A DNA stretch of 64,000 bases from Conchocele bisecta (Eukaryota; Mollusca; Bivalvia; Lucinida; Thyasiridae). The stretch's first letter is position 1; each line of letters starts with the position of its first letter. Location: the NCBI GenBank assembly GCA_029237695.1, contig CM055275.1, forward strand, positions 83,880,068 through 83,944,067, read 5' to 3'. Positions 56,630-64,000 of the stretch are shown here, one piece after another. Made by a program: the position numbers and the translations under genes. The notes beneath the pieces are model-generated. The model was not told the DNA's origin. It worked only from the letters and a program-made list of their open reading frames with translations, and did no database searches.

Positions 56630-56917
56630 CTAGTCCTTTATCATTTTACCCTTACAACTACATATTTTTGAATAATCACAATATCGTCCTTTTGCTTCAC
56701 ACAGAAGGCACCAAAGTGTTATTTGTGGGTCGTATGAGTGGATGTTCAATCCTTGTCTGTATATATCTACTCCTCTAGTTTTAACACAACCATTCAGTAT
56801 TCTATTATTAAATTTTATATAGGGAATATAATTTTTAGATTGATTTTTCATGACAGTCGGCATAATCTCTTTCCATATACTAGTAAATATACTTTCCCAA
56901 TCTTGGGAATTAATCAA
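56630..56917 (-). CDS. Possible small protein with Cys-rich C-terminus
   Basis: A 95-residue frame starts MINSQDWESIFTSIWKEI and ends WCLLCEAKGRYCDYSKICSC. Four or five cysteines near the C-terminus could bind a metal. No family is recognised. Its AT-rich codons differ from the GC-rich ORFs of the island, so it may be unrelated or spurious. Confidence 0.25.
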   Translation of the reverse strand: MINSQDWESIFTSIWKEIMPTVMKNQSKNYIPYIKFNNRILNGCVKTRGVDIYRQGLNIHSYDPQITLWCLLCEAKGRYCDYSKICSCKGKMIKD

Positions 56918-56984
56918 TAATTATAAAGAGATGTTATGTTTGTTAAATATGGTGCATTTTAATAAGTAGTACAATCGGTAATGG

Positions 56985-57105
56985 GGGGTTTCCCCCCGAT
57001 TTTCATAATTTTGTCATATTTGTGAAATATGAGAAAATTATGAAAAATTTCGAATTTAAAAAATTCGATTTGTGAAATCAAAAAACTTTTGGGAAGGGAT
57101 TTTTT
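56985..57105. repeat. Three consecutive hairpins
   Basis: GGGGGGTTTCCCCCC, then TTTTCATAATTTTGTCATAT with the matching ATATGAGAAAATTATGAAAA, then AAATTTCGAATTTAAAAAAT/TCGATTT follow one another. They close the island on its right side. Confidence 0.6.
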
Positions 57106-57110
57106 TTTAT

Positions 57111-57501
57111 TAAAAATGAAAAACAAGGGGTACTGTTTTGTTATAGGTAGTAAGGAATATGGCCTGTAACGCCTCTCCGTAGAGTCGCGGTATCCTTCTG
57201 ACTCCCTACATACTACTTATTTATCTCAGCTTTCCGCAGTATCCGTGCAATAAATTAGTTAGATTATGTCTTCTCATTGAATATGGTTTATGCGCGTGGG
57301 GTGATTTTACACGGCCCCCTAAATGTACCTCTGTGCTATTATCGAACCATATTCGACTAACAGGTTATATTTAACTTATACCTACAGCTTATCGACCGAC
57401 ACAGACACAATATTGGAGTACGGGGCATTGTGTATACTTACATTCAGCTTTATACGCGGTGAATACATTTGAAAACGTACCAGAACATCGTCGTTGTAAC
57501 T
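57111..57501. other. Upstream region of the B-box/NHL gene
   Basis: A second CTGACTCCCTACATACTACTT (57197-57217) duplicates one at 56444. No clear TATA box or initiator could be named. Confidence 0.3.
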
Positions 57502-59004
57502 ATGGAAGTATCTGGAAAGAGGGCAACTGGTGGTAAAGTTGATGGAGGGAAGGAGGATAAACTGATGACCCCGTGCCCCACCCACCCCGACAAGGTCACG
57601 GAGTACTACTGTAAGTCACATAATAAAACTGCATGTATCGCGTGCGTGACGGAGAACCATAGAAACTGTGAAGGGGTCAAGTACATTCCCGGAATTTCTA
57701 AAGGGGTCGCCGACTCGAGCGAATACAGGGACATAGAGCAGACGTTTACGGCGCTACTGGATACGATGAGCAACGCTGATATGCAGGCGTCCAACTCCCG
57801 GGACAACTTGATTAAATCGGGCGTTGAATACTTGCGTGATCTGAAGGCGTGTCGCCATAAGGTAATGGCCATCATTGACCGACTCGTGGACGACGCCGAG
57901 AAGAAGTATAGGGATTTCGTGGACGCCATGACGCACCGACTAAACGTCGTCAGCAAGCTAAGTCGTGACTACAGCGATCGTATCACATCCGTACGGACGG
58001 ACATCCGCGACAACGTAAAGAAAGGCCGCGAGAATAATCTCTTTCTATTGTTGAAGGAGGCTAAAACATTGTTAGCCGAGTGCACAACATCTATTTCCGG
58101 TATTCAACATAAATGCAACGTGAAGCCGTTCGTGTTTGTAGAAAATAAAACATTATTGGATCATTTACCCAGTGTTGGTGATATTGGACAATTAGTGACG
58201 GAAAGTGTTGGTGCTATTGGACAATTAGTGACGGGAAGCTTCACATATCTGCGTTACATCAATATCCGTGAACCTACAGATCTACGCCGGTGTCACGTCC
58301 TAGGTTTACTCGTGCTCGCCGACGGCCGGCTACTACTGTCGGACTGGAACAATCAGAACATAAAGCTGTTAGACGACAACCATACACTCGTGTCCCACGT
58401 TCCACTAAAATCCTTTCCCAGCGACATTGCGGAGACAGCCGGCGGGCAGGTAGCTGTGTGTATGCCAGTCAACAAGACCATCCAGTTTGTGTCCGTGTCG
58501 GGCACCCTGACCCTCGGGCAGGTCATCCAGACCGCAGTGCGATGCCGCAGTGTGACCAGATGTGGCGACAACCTGGCGGTGGTAGATTATACATCACGAG
58601 ACATTGTGGAGATTGACATGATGGGTAGGAAGGTGACAACTGTATGGACATATCATACTGGCGGCCTCCCGCAAATAAGGCACAACACCCGTGGGGAGTT
58701 GATCACGACAGGCAACGGCGGGGTAACACGTATGACCCGGGATGGCGTCGTGCTGGCCCGATACACGGGAGACAACTTGGCGCATCTACGCGGACTCACC
58801 ATCCACCCAGACGGAAGTATATATGTCTGCGACAACAAGTCTGGCAACATCCACCACATAACGGCGGATTGTACCCGTATTGACGTCTTCGGGGACGTAC
58901 TGGTATCGAAGCCTTACAGCATCTGTTACAACCAACACGACAATTCCATGTATGTATCTCAGGATACAAATGACTGTATAAATGTATTTCGTCTCGGATA
59001 TTAA
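57502..59004 (+). CDS. Single-exon B-box/NHL-repeat protein (TRIM-like, no RING)
   Basis: The frame encodes 500 residues from the ATG at 57502; an upstream extension has only non-ATG starts. Residues 25-56 form a B-box type 2 finger (C25, H28, C37, H40, C45, C48, H53, C56). Residues about 60-205 are a helical, coiled-coil-like region (YRDIEQTFTALLDTM ... NNLFLLLKEAKTLLAECTT). From about residue 250 there is a beta-propeller of NHL type, with repeated blades such as LGLLVLADGRLLLSDWNNQN and LRGLTIHPDGSIYVCDNKSG. Related proteins in molluscs form large families, some acting in innate immunity or RNA regulation. Lack of a RING makes ubiquitin-ligase activity unlikely on its own. The frame is intact and intronless. 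It is the only convincing host gene here. Function is inferred from domain content only. Confidence 0.9.
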   Translation: MEVSGKRATGGKVDGGKEDKLMTPCPTHPDKVTEYYCKSHNKTACIACVTENHRNCEGVKYIPGISKGVADSSEYRDIEQTFTALLDTMSNADMQASNSRDNLIKSGVEYLRDLKACRHKVMAIIDRLVDDAEKKYRDFVDAMTHRLNVVSKLSRDYSDRITSVRTDIRDNVKKGRENNLFLLLKEAKTLLAECTTSISGIQHKCNVKPFVFVENKTLLDHLPSVGDIGQLVTESVGAIGQLVTGSFTYLRYINIREPTDLRRCHVLGLLVLADGRLLLSDWNNQNIKLLDDNHTLVSHVPLKSFPSDIAETAGGQVAVCMPVNKTIQFVSVSGTLTLGQVIQTAVRCRSVTRCGDNLAVVDYTSRDIVEIDMMGRKVTTVWTYHTGGLPQIRHNTRGELITTGNGGVTRMTRDGVVLARYTGDNLAHLRGLTIHPDGSIYVCDNKSGNIHHITADCTRIDVFGDVLVSKPYSICYNQHDNSMYVSQDTNDCINVFRLGY

Positions 59005-60098
59005 AGGCACTGGGTCTCAGATATACAGACATGGATGAACCAGATCAGGAAAACATGGGTTGATTGTAGATTTGTATCATATTTTGTTATCCCAGTTATA
59101 CTGTACAGTACCACCTATAAGTCGTCTGGAGAAAAATCTGATTGTGAAAAATGGAATTTGTGAAATAATTTTGTCTTATAATGATTATAATACTGAAAAA
59201 TAACCAGCGTTTTTTAACGCTAGTTATTTTCCAGTATTATAGACATTTGTTTTACAAATTTATTGTATTTAACCCTTAGACCGCTACACACAACAATTGT
59301 CGTCTGCTGTTGCTTTTATATATTGCCTTATTTCTCAATAAAAACATGGTTACAAGATGCTTCGACAGCACTTCAGAATAATTTTCATTAGTGCTCTCGA
59401 AGCATGTTGTAAATTATTCTAAAGTGCTGTCAAAAAATGGAAAACAGAAAATAAACATCAGACGACCAAATAGTCGTGACTTCATGACTGTCTTGATATT
59501 AAAGTGGCATTTTCAAAAACAGTGATAAAATATCAAATTTACATATTTTTAAATTAAGTAACTTCTGGGTTATTTCAGTATGCATGTACATACTAGTTGT
59601 GAAATATTTTAAGCGTGAATAATTTATTTGTTTGGTAAAACATTGTATTGAAATTAACAATATAAATTATAATGCTGGTGGTGTATGTTTGTAAATGTAA
59701 ACTTCAATTCAAGTGTTTATACAGTTAGATGCTGTATATGTTTTATTGACAAATAAAAATGCCAATAAACAAATGCAGCCATCACGACGGGTCGGTGATG
59801 TTCTCGACTAACGATAAACAATTAAGATAGCGGTGTAAGGGTAAGGGTTAAATTAATTTCACTAGCGACTATAATGGAAACTTATTAATTATTATCTCTA
59901 TAGACCTGCCCTCAGCCTATCTTGAGGTAAAGTATGACAAAATATATTTTGTTCCATGAATAATTATTTATTTTGGTATATAATTTGAAATGTTTTTGTT
60001 CTTCACATAGAAAGCAATTAATATGTTGATAATATCATTAAATGCTGTCTTAGCAGCTGTGTAATTTCAAAATTTTCCAGAAGGCGATTGATTGTTGA
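59005..60098. other. Downstream region of the B-box/NHL gene; hairpins, no gene
   Basis: An AATAAA polyadenylation-type signal lies at 59335-59340 and another at 59752-59758. A hairpin at 59192-59243 (AATACTGAAAAATAACCAGC and complement) and an inverted pair with TGCTTCGA...TCGAAGCA (59357-59406) lie in the probable 3' region. Confidence 0.45.
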
Positions 60099-60522
60099 CA
60101 TATGAGATACGCCATGTCATTTTGAACCCAAGAACATGTGCGAGTTTCCATTAAAAAATATTTACGATATTTTCCATATTAGACGTCGAATGTTGGTGAT
60201 TCCGCATTTGCTATGAAAATTTCTTTATCTTTCGACATCATTTACAGAATTTATTTTCATGAACAATTGCACAGTCATGTTCTTATTATAAACATGTTTT
60301 TCTTCAAACTTGATTGTATTTAAATGACTTTCACTAGTGACTATAATGGAAACTTATTTCTGACTGTGGTATAGTGTGATCATTTCACAACAAAATATAA
60401 AGAGATTTCACTGGTATATATATTTCATCATTCGACGTCATCGACTATCACAGTTTATGTAAGTATATTTCATGAATAATCGCACATGTTCTTATGTACA
60501 AAATCACACGGCGTGTGTCATC
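60099..60522. repeat. Palindromic MITE, TATGAGACACGCC family, copy 2
   Basis: Starts TATGAGATACGCCATGTCAT and ends with inverted ACAAAATCACACGGCGTGTGTC. The interior shares TTTACGATATTTTCC and TTTCGAC with 1203-1457 and is longer because a segment is duplicated or inserted. Confidence 0.55.
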
Positions 60523-60528
60523 TGTGAC

Positions 60529-60660
60529 TGAGAAATGGGCTTTATGGGATTTGTCACCAGTGTAACTAACTCCTGATCACACTCTTGACCAGACTGCGGG
60601 TGACATGCTGATCTTGGTCGACACTGGTCACAAAACCCATGAGCCCCATTTCTCCCGTTG
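60529..60660. repeat. Palindromic repeat (GATCAG family)
   Basis: AGAAATGGGGCTTTATGGG-like left arm pairs with CCCATGAGCCCCATTTCTC. The inner arms CACCAGTGT/ACACTGGT flank a GATCA-containing core. Confidence 0.55.
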
Positions 60661-60749
60661 CAGCCACATGTCATTTACATTGCATGATGCGAACATTTAT
60701 ATAGTGTATATCTGAGACAGTCCCTTTAGTACAAATTCAAATGACATTA

Positions 60750-60978
60750 TTATGTCTCCCCCATGAATGGGGAGACATACTGTTTTTGGCTTGGTTGTCT
60801 GTCCGTCCGTTCGTCCGTTCGGGCTAACATTGGGGGTTTAGGGGGAGGAGCCTAAGACAATAGAATACAAATTATTCCTTTGATCTTTTAAATAACAAAT
60901 AGCCCATAAACCAAAAATGTTAGTCTGTCCGTCCTTCTGTCCGTCCGTCACAAACCTTGTCAGTCGTAAAACTTTTAA
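60750..60978 (+). repeat. Start of the CCCCC...GTCCGTCC dispersed element
   Basis: GTCTCCCCCATGAATGGGGAGAC is a hairpin at the start, followed by GTCCGTCCGTTCGTCCGTTC runs. The element is then interrupted by the TTAA element at 60979 and resumes at 61696. Confidence 0.5.
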
Positions 60979-61691
60979 AGGTACATGCCCACTCAGTGGG
61001 CACAAACTGTTCTTCATAGGAATTAAATAAGTGTACATTTGTGTCACTATTCCATCATTTTTAAAAAGACGAGTGCCCGCTATACAGATATAATCATTTA
61101 GTAATATTTATCTTGCTGATAGTGATGCGCGGCGGTATCAGGCTATTTTTCTATGCAAATCATAATGAGCCATGATATTTTTTTAATTATTTATACTCAT
61201 TAAATGCCTCAGCAGAAAGTGTTTTTGTTAAAAGATTATAAAGTATGATCATTGCACATCACAAACAAAAATACAGAGAATACATAGAGGATATTCATAT
61301 TTTTGCAACGAATATGACATATATGTTCATGGTGTGGTGTGGAATGTCCATATTTCATGAGTGCCGTTAGATACGAGTGAATATGGACAGTTCACACACG
61401 AGATGAACATATATGTCATATTCGTAGCAAAAATATGAATATTCTATTTATTATATACCGCTCCATGGACTGTATACGGTAATGAATATGTATTTGCAGC
61501 CTATTTGCAGTCCGGCACTGCAGGTGCACGCTATGAATATAGATAGCTGAAGTAGTCGTATTTTCACCGGAAGTTGTTTATTTCAATCAATACGTGGGGT
61601 AAGGGTGAATGAGTTTATTTTACCGGAAAATTTCTCAGATGATGTCTCTGATGTAAAGAACATTTTGTTCCTACTGAGTGGGCATGTACCT
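60979..61691. mobile_element. piggyBac-like MITE, complete copy with nested palindrome
   Basis: Flanked by TTAA on both sides (60975-60978, 61692-61695). Termini AGGTACATGCCCACTCAGTG and its complement are about 38 bases long. The interior is shared with at least seven other copies in the window. A palindromic insertion lies at 61288-61443. Insertion in the dispersed repeat whose two halves flank it shows both TTAA sides clearly. Confidence 0.75.
61288..61443. repeat. Palindromic MITE nested in the TTAA element
   Basis: GATATTCATATTTTTGCAAC at the left pairs with GTAGCAAAAATATGAATATT at the right. Arms of about 60 bases include ATGACATATATGTTCAT. Confidence 0.65.
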
Positions 61692-61695
61692 TTAA

Positions 61696-62194
61696 ACCGT
61701 AATAACAACAGACCTGAAACATGGTATGTAGCTTCCTTATGATGAGTAGATGCGCAAAGTTTATTTCAATTTTTGATTCGGCCTCCGGGTCATGGATTAT
61801 CTCCCATTTTCGACTTCGAATTTTGCAATTTTGCTTTGTAAGTCATAACATTTTTAAACCGTACTAGCTACAGAAGTGAAACTTTGTATGTAGCTTCCTT
61901 ATGATGAGTAGATGTGCAACGCTTATTTTGAGTTTTGATTCGACCCCGGGGTCATGGATTATCTCCCCCTTTTCGACATAGAATTTGCCACTTTTGGCTT
62001 GTAAGTCGTAAAACATTTAAACACTAATAGCTACACACCTACAACTTGGTACGTAGCTTCCTTATGATGAGTAGATGCGCAAAGTTTATTTTGATTTTTG
62101 ATTCGACCCCCCGGGTCATTGATAATCTCCCCCTTTCAACTTAGAATTTTCCAATTTTGGCTTGTAAGTCGTAAAACACTTAAACCGTAGTGTG
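61696..62194 (+). repeat. Dispersed element with ~155-bp tandem subunits, copy 2
   Basis: Three units share GAAAC.TGGTATGTAGCTTC, CTTATGATGAGTAGATG and TCATGGATTATCTCCC with 47358-47900. A fourth lies at 62630-62790 after an intervening SINE-like repeat. Confidence 0.55.
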
Positions 62195-62620
62195 TAGTTG
62201 GTCGGGCGTACGCGAAGGAGTACATTAACGGTAGGGGTTCATCCTTATGGGAATCACGATTTGCCTGGTTTGGCCCTCAGGTATGTTTTTATCTTTCGCT
62301 CTTTTGTTACTTGGGAGTTGAATTGGGTTATTGTCCATTATAAAAGTAGTAAGATTATTACTGAACCTACTGCTATTGGGAGGGGTCCAAGTGATTCTGG
62401 TGTGGCGCGGACCTGGCATCAGATCAGGATTATTCTGTTTTCAGGGCTGAATATATAGTTTTGTTATTGTAAATATTCAGTTCTGATTTTCCCCCCATTT
62501 GTACATGTACTTGTACATGTACTTGTACAGGTAATATATGGGATTTAGTACTAAACCCATAGACCCGGCCTTAAATGACCTTAGCTGTTGATAGGCCGTT
62601 AAACCCCAACAAACAAACAA
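62195..62620 (+). mobile_element. SINE-like dispersed repeat, ~430 bp, copy 3
   Basis: Runs from GTTGGTCGGGCGTACGCG to GTTAAACCCCAACAAACAAA. It is nested in the ~155-bp tandem element, which continues on both sides, proving insertion of a discrete unit. Confidence 0.65.
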
Positions 62621-62629
62621 AAATGAAAC

Positions 62630-62790
62630 CGTAGTAGCTAAAGACTTGAAACTTGGTATGTAGCTTCCTTATGATGAGTAGATGTGATTTCGGTTTTTGA
62701 TTCGACCCTCCGGGTCATAGATTATCTGCCGGTTAGACTTTTGCCTCGCTTATCACAGCGATATATGGATCATCCGTGTTGTATGAACAC
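62630..62790 (+). repeat. Fourth ~155-bp unit of the dispersed element
   Basis: Continues the tandem units of 61696-62194 beyond the SINE-like insertion. Confidence 0.5.
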
Positions 62791-63157
62791 ATTTTCTAGT
62801 CTATTTTAAATCATTACTAATTCGGTTTAATTTAATATACATGGAGAACCGGCGAGATATAGTGGTATATGGTAAAATAATCATGCATGATTTATTGTCG
62901 ATGTGGAAGGTTCTGGTAACTACATGCTTATCAAGATCCGTGTACATCATGTACATGTATAAACTAGTTGTACTTATGTTACTTAAGAAAGCGATGCAGA
63001 ATGTCTATATCAACATTTTTTATTCAACATTGTACCTTTTCTGAATATTTATACTGTTGATCATGCCATCTATGATCTCAACCGTCGCACCCACAGAATA
63101 ACACTTACATGTACATATATAACCATTATGTCATTTTAAGGTTTTCTTTCACAAATG
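62791..63157. other. No gene seen
   Basis: A 67-residue frame at 62841 is hydrophobic and without motifs. Confidence 0.3.
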
Positions 63158-63430
63158 CCGGGGTTGATCCAGGATTTCAGGTTAGGGTGAGGGGATGGGA
63201 CGTCTTAATTGAAAAAGTGTACCATATTTTCGAACTAGCACCGTTTGTTCGTCGACCAAGTGGAGCTGGGGAGACTGCTAGGTGGGTCCGGCGGCATGCC
63301 TCCGGAATATTTTTGATATCAACACCCAATTTTGCTGCGTTATGGTACATTTTAACAATGACTTTACTCACCAAATTTTAGGGGAGGGGGGGGGGGCGCC
63401 GGGTTTTCCCCTACGTGAATCCGCCCTTGA
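63158..63430 (+). mobile_element. Dispersed repeat with GATCCAGGATTTCAGG end, copy 2
   Basis: Plus-strand relative of 22730-22999, ending with a poly-G stretch and CCCCTACGTGAATCCGCCC. Confidence 0.55.
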
Positions 63431-63754
63431 ATGTATTGGTGTAAATACGAGATAAGGCCTGTTGAACCTACCTAAAATGAACGTTGAACCTACCAAAAAT
63501 GACCTTAGATATCGTTTGGATGATAAACATAAATAAATCATATCAAATATGTCCTAATGCTACAAACATTGGCACGTGTTATGGCTATTCTGAGTTAACA
63601 ATGTATAAACCTCTGCATGACTGACTTAGTAACATCAGGAATCCGAAATCATTCACTATGGTGAATGTTGTTATGTATGGCTTATCTGGAGCTCCGTAAT
63701 CAATCGTCTGAATATAATTTTCATTTTTAACCATTGTATTGTACATGTATTTTA
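63431..63754. other. No gene seen
   Basis: Contains a short repeat (GTTGAACCTACC twice near 63460-63500). Nothing else. Confidence 0.3.
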
Positions 63755-64000
63755 GCTCACCTTAGCGAAGCTCATGTGAGCTTTTGTTATCGCAATGTGT
63801 CCGTCCGTCCGTCCGTCCGTCCGTCCGTCGTCCGTCGTCCGACCGTGAACATTTTCAAACGTCTTCTTCTCGGTAACCATTGGGCCTATAGTCACCAAAC
63901 TTCATGGTCATGGTCAAACTTCATCTTCTCATGAAGCGCTAGCCGAATTTCGACGAAACCTGGTAGGAATGATCGATGTACAATGCTCTTTCAAAGTTGT
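63755..64000 (+). repeat. Start of a (GTCC)n-bearing dispersed repeat
   Basis: AGCTCACCTTAGCGAAGCTC and ATGTGAGCTTTTGTTATCGC are followed by about ten GTCC units and a CACCAAACTTCATGGTCATG-type body that runs off the window. This form is common in bivalve genomes. Confidence 0.6.

Noticed and set aside
58290..59032. Other-frame ORFs inside the B-box/NHL gene
   Set aside because: They overlap an intact, domain-bearing frame and are explained by its GC-rich codons.
62198..62458. Open frame shared by two SINE-like copies (7359-7637 and 62198-62458)
   Set aside because: The third copy (16165-16580) carries a shift and stops, and nothing resembles a known protein. Similarity reflects repeat ancestry.

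Overview
This window looks like gene-poor, transposon-rich nuclear DNA from a marine bivalve mollusc. The evidence is an AT-rich background, introns with GT-AG ends, a B-box/NHL protein of the kind expanded in bivalves, tyrosine-recombinase retrotransposons, many palindromic MITEs, and the (GTCC)n-bearing dispersed repeats typical of bivalve assemblies. The species cannot be fixed from the sequence. There is a 500-base assembly gap at 15423-15922.

Layout. 1-7160: short repeats, a miniature LTR element whose LTRs carry a tRNA-like domain (270-707), and nested MITEs. 7370-12000: a SINE-like repeat, then a decayed minus-strand tyrosine-recombinase (DIRS/Ngaro-type) retrotransposon with RT, RNase H and YR remnants and an unusual 10-residue repeat inside RNase H. 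12000-24490: MITEs and dispersed repeats. 24490-26607: a decayed copy of a multi-copy invertebrate gene with a PIN/FEN-like nuclease signature. 27000-33600: palindromic and fold-back elements, otherwise AT-rich DNA. 33650-37193: about 18 copies of a ~184-bp satellite, arranged partly as ~550-bp trimers. 37455-43817 (minus): a disrupted, intron-containing gene that appears to join a 2A-like ribosome-skipping motif, a PHD-like finger, a NOF/MULE-like transposase and a C19 ubiquitin-specific protease. 44600-48420: TTAA-flanked elements, a possible captured exon, and a second tRNA-like LTR element. 48423-53601 (plus): a much better preserved YR retrotransposon with gag, RT/RNase H, YR and 143-bp flanking direct repeats. 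53609-57110: a compact island with two short ORFs (a helix-turn-helix-like protein and a two-C2H2-finger protein) separated by repeated cassettes. 57502-59004: the only clearly intact gene, a single-exon B-box/NHL protein. 59005-64000: more MITEs and dispersed repeats.

Most of the coding signal belongs to mobile elements; only the B-box/NHL gene looks like a functional host gene. Four things deserve a second look. They are the tRNA-like LTR element (two copies, each with a tRNA-Lys-type primer site and polypurine tract), the 2A-like exon upstream of the transposase-USP gene, a canonical A AAA AAC slippery heptamer at the gag stop of the YR element, and the two-ORF island with its repeated GGTATCATT motif. 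All family assignments were made by eye; no database search was run.
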